A DNA stretch of 64,000 nt from Nymphaea colorata (Eukaryota > Streptophyta > Magnoliopsida > Nymphaeales > Nymphaeaceae): positions 26,802,131-26,866,130 of the forward strand of contig NC_045140.1 in the NCBI RefSeq assembly GCF_008831285.2. The letters run 5' to 3'. Both the position numbers and the translations under genes were made by a program. Below are positions 49,359-60,724 of this stretch, one piece after another; within the stretch, counting starts at the first letter, position 1, and each line of letters opens with the position of its first letter. A model generated the notes under the pieces. That model did not search any database and was not told the origin of the DNA. It saw nothing but the letters and a program-made list of their open reading frames with translations.

Positions 49359-50344
49359 AAGAACATAAGGACATGAATAAACTAGTTACTCGGTCCTTTA
49401 ATTTTTAAGCTTCAAAATAAAGAAAGAGAGACAGAGATAGTTGTTTTGGCACCAATAGAAATCTTAGTCCCCTACTGCTCCCATCATGGAAACCGGGATG
49501 AATGATGGGGGCCGACCATTTAGAAGAATGCTCAACCATCGACACCAGCAACAACACAACTAGTGTTAGCGATTTGCCATCTCTTAATTGCCACCATGAT
49601 ACCGGCCAAGTGATGTCGTTGCGGGCAAGAGGATGCCCTATGATCGACTTGTGCTCGATTGTCTAAATTGGACTTTGCTTGCTTCAGTTTCTGCAAATTA
49701 AACTACCTTCAACTCTAAACGCAAATTCAACTAAGCCATTCATGTAGTAAAGCTTTCATCCCCAGTTCAACTTGTTCACGTTTGTGGGCTCATTACCTCC
49801 CTTTGTCCACACGAGGTTTTTCAAGAAATTTAATGGAGTAATTATGGTATTTGAGCTGAAGATGCAGGATCAAATACGACTCCTTCTCACCCAAAAATCC
49901 TTCATTCTCATGATCTCATTTCTTCTGCCACTGCACAATGCTTTCTCACATCCCATTACTTGATTAATAGCCAATGCATATGCAGTACTTTTCAAGAACA
50001 TGCCTCCTGATCACTTGACTCCTTCATGTACTGCTTTCTGTATATTCCTTTTGATTCGTTTACTGCTTGGTCCCTATAAAGACGCTTCTCCCCCCAATTA
50101 CAGATGTCACACAAGGGGAAGCATAAACACACGAACATGGCATGTGGCCTTCTGTGTTTTACTCACCTCTTACTGTTCACCGTGTGGCAGAAACCTTTTA
50201 AAGTCGTCGTTTCTGAAACATGTTGTAGACGACCGAACAGCTTCGTTCTAATATTCTTCTTCTGGACGGTGCATGGCTGTTACATTACCTCTACGCTACT
50301 TATACAGGGATACCAAACTACCCCCCTAGTTGGCTACTTCTAAG

Positions 50345-50530
50345 ATGCATGATGAAAAGGAATCCGCCACCGCCACCAGCGCCGCTGCCGCCGCCGCCAA
50401 CCCACGGTCGCCCCCACCACTCATGGAGGAGAGAACTTGGGATGGATGGTGGCGCATGCCCCACCACAGAAGGAGAGATCATATTTTAAAAGCCAAAGGG
50501 GATGTAGGAGGTGGCCGTAAGCTTTCGTAG
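50345..50530 (+). CDS. Possible small GC-rich open reading frame, unrecognised
   Basis: A 61-residue frame from ATG at 50345 starts MHDEKESATATSAAAAAA, then proline-rich PRSPPPL, then EERTWDGWWRMPHHRRRDH. Codon use is GC-rich in its first half, unlike the AT-rich surroundings. I do not recognise it. It has no signal peptide or membrane segment, and no neighbouring exon could be joined. It may be a young or fragmentary gene, or simply a GC-rich stretch open by chance; the latter is more likely. Confidence 0.2.
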   Translation: MHDEKESATATSAAAAAANPRSPPPLMEERTWDGWWRMPHHRRRDHILKAKGDVGGGRKLS

Positions 50531-52968
50531 CATGTACCCAGCAACCGACACCTCTCTTGGCAGGCTACGGCCATGAGGAACCGCATCTGCTCTTTAATGA
50601 CAGATCATCAGCAGCAAAGTATTTGAAGCTGAGAGAGAGATGGTGGTGGACAAGATGTAAGAGAGTGGAAAATGATGACGGAGAAGATACCGCTTGCCTC
50701 AAATCTCTGTCTTCACTTTTTTATATACGACTCGTGCCTCTTTGTTACAATAAACTTTCCTTGCCTTTTCTTTCTTTTTGTTTCTCTTTTTTCTCTCATG
50801 CCTAAGGATCCAGCTGCCCTTCCCTTTTGTATTCATCAGTTGGGCATATTGGGCTTGATAGCAACCAGCATTTATTAAATCACCATAGGATGCCCACCTT
50901 CAATCATCACGGTGTCTTGTGTTATTATTATAAGAAAGCCCCGGCATCTACTCTTTTTCTAACTGCAAACATAAAAGCAGCTGCAGCTTAAAGAAATTTA
51001 TTTTAGAAAAGCAAAAGCAGTGCTTTCAAACTTGAACCTTAATTTCTAACTTAAGCTTTAGGTTTTGAACATTTCTCCATCAATGGCAAGCATGACGTAT
51101 ATTTCGGCACATTATTTCTCGAGTTTACAAACGATAGCAAGCATGACACTCAATTGATGAGTGTATTCTCGGTCTACCTAAGCCCTGAAGTTATTCAAAA
51201 CCTTGAAAGCAGAGGTATGACTTTGGGGTTTTATGCTGAATGTAAATTTTCGGCATGTATCACCTTATATCAGACGATAGGAGTTGTATTGATTGATCCC
51301 TCCCCACGGCTCAAGGCTTTGCGGATGCCTCAACCCGTTTCGGTTTTGTATTCGCCAATATTTTGATAAAGAATTAATTTTTATTTTAGGAAAAGGTCGA
51401 TTCCTGCAGCATGTAGTTTAAATTTATGTAGCAAGTTCTTCACAACATTGGACTAGAGTTGAGAACATTGGCCACACATTTTTATTGGCAATCTTTGAAC
51501 TACAGCCAAAGCCTGCCAAAGTTTGACTGGTCAGTAGTGAAGAAAAGCTGAAGGCACTAAAGTAGTTGCATTTGATCTAACCACTTGAATTAAGAAGCAA
51601 AGGTAAAGACAAGTCTTATGTGGCTGTTGTCGGGAAAAATTTGGCTCACATTCGAGTGAGTAAGGTTTAAAAACCTGCCACTCAAGAGAAGAGGCTCTAA
51701 GGTTCCTCCGTTCCTCAACTAGAATGAATGTAGAGAAGAGACTATAAGGTTCCTCCCTTCCATCAACTAGAATGAATATTGGGATTTGAGTGGAGTATGA
51801 TATACCCATCAACTAGAATGTCACAGCTATGCTATATCCTTTAAAGTGAATGTGGCTCACATCAAGAATGTGGCCCATGTTAGGAACATGAGTCACGGAC
51901 AGACATTATTTTCCAAAAAAAACTCCAAGTGAGCGCACGTTTGATTTCATGACTTGCAAAAAACAATTTGAGAACATCCAAAAGGTAAGAGTATCCAGGC
52001 GTGTCCTTGATTATGGACAGCCCCCTTTTTGAATTTTAAACAACCCCATTTTCTTGCTGTCCAAAGCTCTATGGCTAAAGGGGCATCATTTCCAAATTCC
52101 TGTCCCCCCTCATAGCTATTGCTGAAAGATTTAGAATGCAGCCATGTGACAATGACAATGACATTGACATGAACCACGAACGAACTGGAGTGAGTTTTAG
52201 TTCGGTTTCTTTTGGAGGAAAAAGGAGCAAGAGAACATCAGCTTTTACTGGATTCAGAAAAGATATTCTTTTTTCATATTTATTTCTGTGAGTAAAATAT
52301 ATTTTGTAATAAAAAAGGTAATAGGCACTACGCAAAATGCAAAAAAACTAATAAAGTATCATAATCTATTTGCCGAGCCCATATATATATATATATATCG
52401 ATGATCATATATTAGGAATGAGAAAGTTATGAAAAGGTTATGACTGTTTTGAAAGGTCAGGACTCATGAGTAAAGTGATCTGATTATGTCTCGGCCTATA
52501 TCACTTTAATTCATGTGGCTCTAATATCTGCAAAAATCAGGGCCAATCTATAAACTGAGGGAAAATTGCCATTTAGACTTTCATAAATATAAGTAAGGTT
52601 ACGGTTTTCAGAGCTCTACGAATAAGAGATTTGTCTTGTGCAGTATAAAAAAAAAATTGAACCCTTCAAATATATAGCAAAATGATTAAAGGTCACATTA
52701 TATAAATATGTAAAGCTTGAGGTGCTCTGTTATATTTAAATGTTTAGGGTTCACCAATATGTAAATAAAATTATTTGTGGAATGATGAGCAACTGCCCAC
52801 ACAAGCCTAGGCTCCGTCTCTAACTACGATAGCTTCCTCTAACTTTCACCAATAATAAGCATGAATGGTTATGCCTTTTGACAATGTCACAAAGGGTCAC
52901 CGCCAGATTTGTTCCAGTTCTGAACTCAGCGCCCAATTGACATATAACACGGGACTTGTATGATTACC

Positions 52969-53215
52969 GTTCTCAAGATGTTAAAAACAGAACGCCTGTG
53001 GCATCAAACAGTGGACAGGTGAACATGACAGGCCTGGGCAAAATTATACACAAAAATGCCTTTATTTTGGTGTCTTGCGTTTATCTCCCCAAAACGAACT
53101 CGTTTGTTTAATGTTCTCGAGATGTCAGACAAGTGCATGCAAACAGTGGACAGGTGAACATGACGGGCCTGACCAAAATTAGATGCGAAAGTACCTTTCA
53201 TTTGGCGCCATGCCT
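52969..53215. repeat. Tandem duplication of about 135-144 bp
   Basis: Two adjacent diverged copies share gttctc(a/g)agatgt at their start and aaacagtggacaggtgaaca (53006 and 53141), followed by tgac(a/g)ggcctg. The differing offsets show small indels between copies. Confidence 0.85.
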
Positions 53216-53883
53216 GTTCCATATGATAAAACACCGGACAGAGTGGAACGGCACAGAACTGTTGTGTCACGGCGTGTGGGCTTGTCCCCTCTCAAAAAGC
53301 TTACCAGATTTCAGTTTGTTACTGTTGCCACCGTCCTATTGATCCTCGTCCAAAAGCACGGACGTTTGATTTGTTACATCATGATCAAACCTTGAAACTA
53401 ATACTCTTCCAGACTATTAGTGATAAAACAAGCACGTTTAAAAGCATTCTATTAAATCCCGATAATTCAAGGAAAGAGGTCATGAGGGCCTCAAGGAAGC
53501 TGGTCGGAATACAGGCATATGAAAGGGTATGTCTCTAGCTCGACTTCTCTAAGTGCTATGTCTCTGTACATGTAGTGGTACAATATGATACTTGAGTTAT
53601 TTCTCTATACATTTGGTGGTATAATATGATAATTAAGTTGAAAAATGCACCACTATTGTTGTGAACACTGATGCAACTTAACACCTTGAGGCAGAACGAA
53701 AAGGGAGAGCCTTCAATCTCTTTTCGGCATGATAAGTTGTGAACCTTCACTTACCCAAACGACATCACGATGCATGGTCAATGCCAGCAAGAATACATAA
53801 GAGGAACCTTTCCAAAGCAACCTCGGGAAAGCCCCAGTCACCAAGTCCCGTTTACAAGAACACCACCATGGAAAACTCAGCTG

Positions 53884-53933
53884 CAGAATGCCGGTTGCAA
53901 CCCAACTTCAGAATGACGGTTGCAACCCAACTT
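53884..53933. repeat. 25-bp tandem duplication
   Basis: cagaatgccggttgcaaccc continues as aactt and repeats once with a single substitution. Confidence 0.9.
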
Positions 53934-54497
53934 CAGAGACACTGTACGCTAGACATTGTAAAGACTAGCCCCACCATGTCGTAATAGGCATTGCTTCCTA
54001 AAAGAGGACCAACCATTATATGCACTAAAAGGTTACAAGTAAAGCATATCCATGATTGAACTCGTTTTATAATTTTAAATCCACGTACTAAGGAATTAAT
54101 CCCCCGGAAACAAAAATGACATGATAGACACATGTTAAATCGACGTATCATGAAAGAAATCCCGGAAACAAACACAATATGATCGATACATGCTCACTAA
54201 GAGTTCGGCTTTTGTAACATCAGTCGCATTAACAAAGAACAGATTATTCGCGTTTCATTCATACAAGATGCAGTAAGACTAGAAATATGACCTTAAACAC
54301 ACTTTTTCCACCGTCCGAATGATGGTACACTGCCTAATTAGAATTTATAAAACCATGGCCCTGTCAATGTTTTATAGTGACAAGGTACAGCACCGGCTGA
54401 TTTCTGAACTCCTGCGTCTCAGAATAAGATGTTGATGTCTTCATCACCAGTCTCTCATGATCTGAACGATAATTTGGAATTGGCAGTTTGAAGCATC

Positions 54498-54767
54498 TCA
54501 TTTGAAAGAAAGGGCAACAATTACTTTACCCAAAGGACGGAGATGGAGCAAAGCGTGAAACACAGCTGTTCCGACACACATTACACAGAAGAAATGGACA
54601 TCATGGAGCGCCATTACCTTCAAAACATCCTCCCGTGCCCATATCATTGAAAAAATAGTCAAGAAGACCAATCCTGTTCTTCCCATAGAACTCACAAGGA
54701 AGAATGCACTTCCAATAGTTACTATCTGCAGAAACGTGCACCAAAAGTTCACTTGCAGATTGCCCAA
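54498..54767 (-). other. Unrecognised hydrophobic frame in the CWC25 3' region
   Basis: A minus-strand frame of 89 residues lies 200 bases past the CWC25 stop (MGNLQVNFWCTFLQ start, later FLVSSMGRTGLVFLTIF). A possible exon is bounded by ctgcag near 54724-54729 and a GTAATG donor near 54615. I recognise no family. The most economical reading is CWC25 3' untranslated sequence. Confidence 0.2.
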
Positions 54768-54963
54768 ACCTCCTCCCCTCCCCTTCCCCCCAAAAAAGAC
54801 CTTCCCAGAACCTGCATGAAGTACTGCCTATCACATTACAAAGAACATCAATGACACATCATCGTGAGAAGATGCATAAAACAGTAGGCCTTCATCTTCC
54901 TTGGAAACCATTTGATATCAAGCTTCAACCATACATTCACTCCACATCGCATTTGGACATTGT

Positions 54964-57900
54964 TCACCGCCTAAAAGCATTCTTCGTTTCATCTGACCTG
55001 CCTTGCAGGTAGAAAGTCCTCCCACGAACACTTTCAGCTATAGTAGACCTTCCCCCTTCTTCGGTGCCATATATGCTCTTTTGAGCTGCATCCAAGAAAT
55101 TTCGGCCAGAAGCCCGTTGGTTACTTGCTTCCCTGGCATCTGCTTCTGATGCTTTCTTAAGGCGTCTCCATCGTTGGTCATCATGCACATCAGCATCAAG
55201 TTGCATCTGACGCAATCGTGCTGCCTTCTCTTCTCCAGAAAGCCTCCCAGGCTGGTTCCTGTTTAGATGAGCATCTAAACGGCCAGTCTTAAACCCATCC
55301 TCCACATGATGATTGTCAGATACAATATGATGACTAGGGCGTATAGATCGCTCATGATATTCTCTTTTATGGCTATCTCCAATCTTGTCAACTCTCGATG
55401 AATGGATGTGAGATTTGTCATTCCTACTTTTTTCCCTTTCACCATCATCATAATCAATTTCTTGACCTTTCTTCCTAACACCATTGTATTCATCATGATC
55501 TCGACTTCTGTTTCTTTCCTTTTCCCTCTCACTGCTTCGGTTACTTTTCCAATCATTCCTTGGAACATTCTGCCTACGTTCAGTCCGATCTTCATCTGCT
55601 TCTCGAATATCTTTCTCCTTAACCATACCTGACCCATCATGTTGGCTTCTTTTCTTGCTGTCTTTCCTTCTGCCATCTATTTCTCGACCATCCTTCTTAG
55701 CTACACTTGGATGATCATGATGGTGGTGACTTCTCTTCCTCCTCCGGTCCCCCTCACTCTCATCAGTCTCATCTCCCACCTCCTCATCCCTTGAATGACT
55801 ACCATGTCCTGATTTCTTGTGTTCATGTCGCTTCTTCCTCTTCTCTTTCTTTTCTTCCATCTATTAGAAAAGAAAAAAGTGTTTACATTATAGTTCAGAC
55901 TTCAAATAGAAAATGCAAAACTTTTTTGGATGACAACTAGAACTTACAGATCTTTTAATGGCATCCATCTTGATTGGATTGTTTTTTATCCTTGCAAGGG
56001 CTTCTTGCTCCTTTTGACGAATCAAAAGCAGTGGATCAGAGTGCAGCTTTCTCCAAGCATCGTTTGCAGATTGAGGTTTATCCGTTGAGAATAAGGCTCC
56101 AGGAGCAGACGATTGCTGCAGGAAAAATTAAAGCAGCGAAAATTTATAACATGAACAGCAGAAACGGGAATAGGCACCCAAGTCAAGAAAAAGGAAATTT
56201 AAAGAGTTAAAACAGTATACTCTATGAGCTGTATAGCATTTCTGTTCAGAAGCAGTAACTACTGTCATCTGATAAGTAGAGATGGAAGCAGAACAAGTAT
56301 GACACCCACACCATGCTATTGTGTTAATCATATGTTTTCATCGCAACATGAATAGCTAGTCACATCCTAGTAGAAAAAATTAACCTCAAAATCAAATCAA
56401 TATTATTTGCAAGAATGAACCAATAATGGCCAGTCATAGACAGCTTATATTCTCATAGTTCACTCCTTCCTCTTCCATATATGGCAACAGTTCCTAAAAG
56501 AACATATCAAGGGAAGCAGACCCATCCTTATGGAGACAATAAGCGAAATCACTGAATGTGTAACAGGTACAAGTCATAAATCTAACTGAGAATCAAAACA
56601 GATAGAATCAAGTTTAGAATCTTTAGATTAACATGTGTGTGACGGCCCAGTCCAACATTAACCTAAACTTGATCTAGCAACTTTTGACTTATCCCATAGC
56701 GGGCTTCAATTCACAACCAATAGGGCTACAAAACCAAGACACAAGTAGTATGAGACCAGGTATGACCATCAATATTTCTTAAATTCTTACTAGCATGTGC
56801 TTGTGTTGCTTTTTTTTCAATCAAATCCATTTAAGACACAAAAAGGTTTGCTGTATACGGAGATCTTTTCAACAATCCACAACATGTATAAAATTTAGTT
56901 CAACAATTAACATACTTCTAAAACATATTCACTTAAAACATTTTTAGGTTGTGTTTGATAGCCTCGGATCTTACATCCAAGGCTACATAAAAAAGTGTGC
57001 TTTGGGAGATCCTAGGACCTCAGATCACCACGGATCTCAAATCTGTGGTGAAACAAACACAACCTTAAGGAAAGGGCTTGCCACCACAAGGCATTTAACA
57101 TGATTATTTAGTAGAACTACATCCTTGCCCATTACCGATCCTTACACAAGGCCCACTTGACTAAACTTCAAATAGTTCCTCCTTTTCCATAATTATCCTA
57201 GAAGATTAGGAATCCACCTTTGCCCTTAACTAATTTTTCAGGTTCTGCATCTTATTTACTTTAATTCATTGATTTGATGCTCAATGGATGACACCAAAAC
57301 AATATGAAAGATTCAGCATTAGGATCAAAATAAGTTTTTTAGAACTGCCTTTCTTCATTGGAGGAGTTTGTTTGAAAATAGCTGTTTCTCTCTGCATGTT
57401 CAGGAGCAGGTTAAGTTCCGAAAGCAGAACTAGTTTTAATGGTAAATCAGATTTTTTAACATGTTTTGAATGTCAACCAAGCAAGTTGTAGTCCCATCCT
57501 ATGCATTCAAAAGTCTCACCCAATACCAGGGCTCTCTAGGCGGAAGTTTAGAGCCTAGGACCTGCTTACAACACAACCAGGGAAACCCCCCACCCCACCC
57601 CCAAAACAACCCAAAATATATTTTAATGTATGGGCTGTTCTTTCATTTGCAATTTTCAAATTAATCTTTTGGACTTACTTTATTAAGTCCTGACAAGGCA
57701 GATCCCATCTAGACAATTCACTGGGTTTTTCAGGGGACCCGCTGACCTAGATGCAGACTAAAGCCTTCTCTAGTCACTTGCCATCTCCATATATCATCCC
57801 AATCTTACGCAAAAAACTTGATAACCAAACCAAAGCAGGATTCCCATACTTCAATTGGCATCAGAAAATACCTTGCAATGATATTGACTCCAAACCTGAG

Positions 57901-59166
57901 GAAAACTGCATACGCATGATTATAACACGTTCAAATTTCAATTGCAGAAAAAGGAATAAGCACCCAAAGTGCTTGTTTTCTTCAACAATATCATCCATTT
58001 ATCAGAGCCCCCTTCACCCTGGTAGCTGGAATTGATTCAGTATCCAAGTAAAGTAGGCAAAATAATCCTGTGGAATTAGGATGTAACTGTTGGACGCAAG
58101 AGGGAACTTCTGATAGTCCATCTCCTGGCAGTTCTGCCGGCAATTTAAGTTGCAACAACAAACTTCAAATAGGTCGAGCAACAAGTTGACCAACTTCCCC
58201 CTTGATGAAATATGTGTGGAATTCCTACAGCCTGAAGGTGGCAGAAAAATGGCGGTACGGGTAATGAAAATCTGCTATTCCGATTTAGGGTTAGAAACCG
58301 TTAATGGTTTATCACGTAAAGTTCCCTTTTCATGTAAATCTAGTACCCAATACGGCATTATAGTAGACAAACAACCAAACGGCAAACTTGACGCTAACAT
58401 GAGGGAGGAAGCTCACTGCTCAGAACAGAAACCTGGATCAACACAGGCCAACAAAACAAGGGGTGATTGTTCGCCCGATTTACAATTAGAATTGGAGAAC
58501 CATCGAAACATAATAAGTTACTATTATCCTACGAAAACCTCAAATCTCCTAGAAGGGCAAAGGAAAATGAAGAGATAGGCAAACTCTTCTCTCGAGATAG
58601 GTACCAAGATCAGAATTTACTAAACAATTTTTGGGAACTTAGAAAGCGGAAGCAGATCTTCCCTGAAAAGAAACTTGTCTTCACCTATGGAGGAAAGGAC
58701 GAAAGGGAAAAAAGGAAAAAGGGAAATAAGATAAAACTTACGATAGAAGCCTCTTTGGAAGTCCCGGCAGCGGAGGTCCCAGCAGCGGAAGTCCCGGCTG
58801 GGGGTGGAAGGGTTTCGACTTCGAGCGCCTTGAATCCCTCAGAACTGCTCTTTCCCACAGCCAGCCCCGAATCGTAAAGGAACTCCAACCTCTCCTGCTT
58901 GCTGCAACATTATCACGACAACATAATGAGAAATTGAACGCTGAGAGAGAGAGAAAGAGAGGGAAGGGAGAGACGTACGGGACAAGGCCAGCCTGTTCCT
59001 GCAATAGGCGGAACTCCTGGCGCTCCCTTTCTTCCTGGATCTGCTTCTTGAACTCCTCCAACTTCTTCTCCTCCGCCAGCTGCTTCTGCTCCGCCTTCCA
59101 CACGTTCTCGATGTTCCGGAGGCTGCCTGTGTGCCATCCTTTCTTGTTCAGAAACTTGAGCGCCAT
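54964..59166 (-). CDS. CWC25: Pre-mRNA splicing factor CWC25 homologue
   Basis: CWC25 is a spliceosomal protein that joins around step one of splicing and stabilises the branching conformation (known from yeast and human). Four exons in gene order: 59166-58979, 58901-58742, 56115-55948, 55860-54964. Together they are 1413 bases, 470 residues plus stop, with matching phases and GT-AG introns. The N-terminus MALKFLNKKGWHTGSLRN is the diagnostic Cir_N domain, with a charged coiled coil through about residue 60. Exon 2 gives KQERLEFLYDSGLAVGKSS and a proline/alanine linker with three TSAAG-like units. Exon 3 holds the conserved DAWRKLHSDPLLLIRQKEQE and IKNNPIKMDAI. Exon 4 is a long Lys/Arg/Glu/Asp/His-rich region, then the conserved end RLKKASEADAREAS...YLQGRS...NAFRR. 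Intron 2 (2.6 kb) contains a MITE. The gene looks intact. Confidence 0.95.
56947..57064. mobile_element. Tourist-like MITE in CWC25 intron 2, 118 bp
   Basis: Perfect 11-bp terminal inverted repeats, GGTTGTGTTTG and its complement CAAACACAACC, are flanked by TTA on both sides (56944-56946 and 57065-57067). A 3-bp TTA duplication is characteristic of PIF/Harbinger-type MITEs. The interior has repeated gatc-rich motifs and no coding capacity. A sequence near 10935-10970 (tttgatagtctcggatc) resembles its left end and may be a decayed relative. Confidence 0.75.
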
Positions 59167-60724
59167 CGCTGCAGCCGATCAACCAACGCCTGCCCTTTGC
59201 CTTCTTCCCCCTCGTCTCTGCCCTCCCCTTCTTCTTCCCTCGACCTGGTTCAGTGCGTCGGTCTCTGATCCCTGAAATAGAGAAGCAGGGCGAACAGAGG
59301 CGGCCGGACGGGCGCGCCACTTTTCTACCCACGCGAAATTTATCGGTCTGTTTACCGATCAGTCATAGACCAACCCCGGAGTCAGGCCGCCTGCAGGGAT
59401 ATTAACGGATCGGGCTCGTGATTCCAGACTTCACCGAATACGATGGAGTCGGATCCGATCTCATCACTAAACAGGTCCAGATCCGGGTTCCAAGTCTGTC
59501 TTGCTCTTGGACGTCATCTAATCGGATTCTATTTTCTTCACGGGGTCCAACCACATGGATCAGAATTCGGGTCAGTAATCAAATGCATTGACATTTAGCA
59601 TCCAAATCCAATATGTACGCAAACTAGATTGCTACTCAATTTGGTGCAGCAAAAACATTAAGAGAGTGTTTGGGTGGCACTTTAAAATCAGGTTTTTGGA
59701 GTGTTTGGGTGCCATTAAAATTGGTGTTGAAAAAAATCCAGTTTTGACAAAATCTGGTTTTGTAAAAGAAAGTCAAAATCCCAGTTCCCTTTAAGTTATT
59801 CAAAAAACCAGGTTTTCAATGTGTAAACAAAGCTTATAGAACTCTAAAACCTAGTTCTACCATACGCCCCCTAATCATATCCAAACAAATTGGTCAAGAA
59901 AAGAATATCTCCTTTCCAGGAATTCAGTTTTGCACTTTCCTGGCTTCCTTTCTCATTTTCACTTTACATACCGAGTACGGTTTTCTGTGTATTTTCAATT
60001 GCTGGTAGCTATCATCTAAATCAATACTTTATGATGAGAAAGCTTTTAAGAAGGGAAATCAGACCGTCAAGCTTTACAAGGACAACACCAGAGAAAGCTC
60101 AAACTGGATAATGAACTCCTAGACATTTCTTGATGGGATTAACTTTGTATGGCTCAAAAAAAAATGAGTCCTTAGAAACTCAATAGATGAAGATCATGTC
60201 CACTTTGCATCTACTCCAGGCCAGTTTATACCAATAAAGAAGTACACATGCTACTGATCTACTGACCAGTGTCAGAGCTCTTGTTGGCAACATAAACGCA
60301 AGATCAGCAACACAAAGTTGCATCTATGAATTAGATAGGGCCAAAAAGCGACTTAAGAGCCTTCTTGTCTCTTTTTGAGATCCAGTATATAGATGCGCTC
60401 TTGGAGTTTGATTTTTATAATCACTGTTCTAGCATCATATCATGGCCTACATAGATAAGATTTTGATTTTACAAGGGACCACCATGTTCATCAGTTACCA
60501 GTTTCAGATTGTCTTGCCAGCTATATAGTCAAATTCCAATTGGAATTGAATGTCAATTACTCTAAAAATTGCTAACATCCCTTTCAGGGGGCAGCTTATG
60601 TTCAGTTTACAACAACAAGCATTCAGAAAATAATTGCTCGACAGTATGCATTTTGTTTTCATTGATCTTCTCCACCTCGGTTGCTTCATTCCGTGCCATT
60701 CGAATTGACAAAGAACGAGAAAGT
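59167..60724. other. Spacer between CWC25 and MLO
   Basis: This 1.6-kb spacer separates two genes on the minus strand. The part next to CWC25 (59167-59340) is GC-rich and probably its 5' leader and promoter. The middle holds a degenerate MITE. The part next to 60724 is the likely MLO 3' untranslated region. No frame is recognisable as protein. Confidence 0.6.
59657..59874. mobile_element. Degenerate MITE-like element between CWC25 and MLO
   Basis: The left end ttaagagagtgtttgggtgg and the reverse complement of the right end, ttagggggcgtatggta, are imperfect inverted repeats of the (G)nTGTTTGG type common in plant MITEs. The interior contains poly-purine and poly-pyrimidine aggtttttggag / aaaaccaggtttt pieces. 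No clean target duplication is visible, so the boundaries are approximate. Confidence 0.4.

Larger units (their letters stand above)
45031..54963. other. Gene-poor stretch between LAS and CWC25
   Basis: No recognisable gene. Microsatellites are at 46838-46879 (CT), 47213-47236 (TA/GT), 48490-48513 (TA) and 49297-49358 (TA then GA). Local tandem duplications lie near 52969-53215 and 53884-53933. A small GC-rich frame (50345-50530) is listed separately. The last 500 bases are the probable CWC25 3' region. Confidence 0.6.

Noticed and set aside
58150-58578. 142-codon plus-strand frame in CWC25 intron 2
   Set aside because: It is antisense to an intron, with no known domain and no support from context.
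59277-59289. agagaagcagggc, resembling part of miR164
   Set aside because: A partial match only, in the probable CWC25 leader, without a hairpin.
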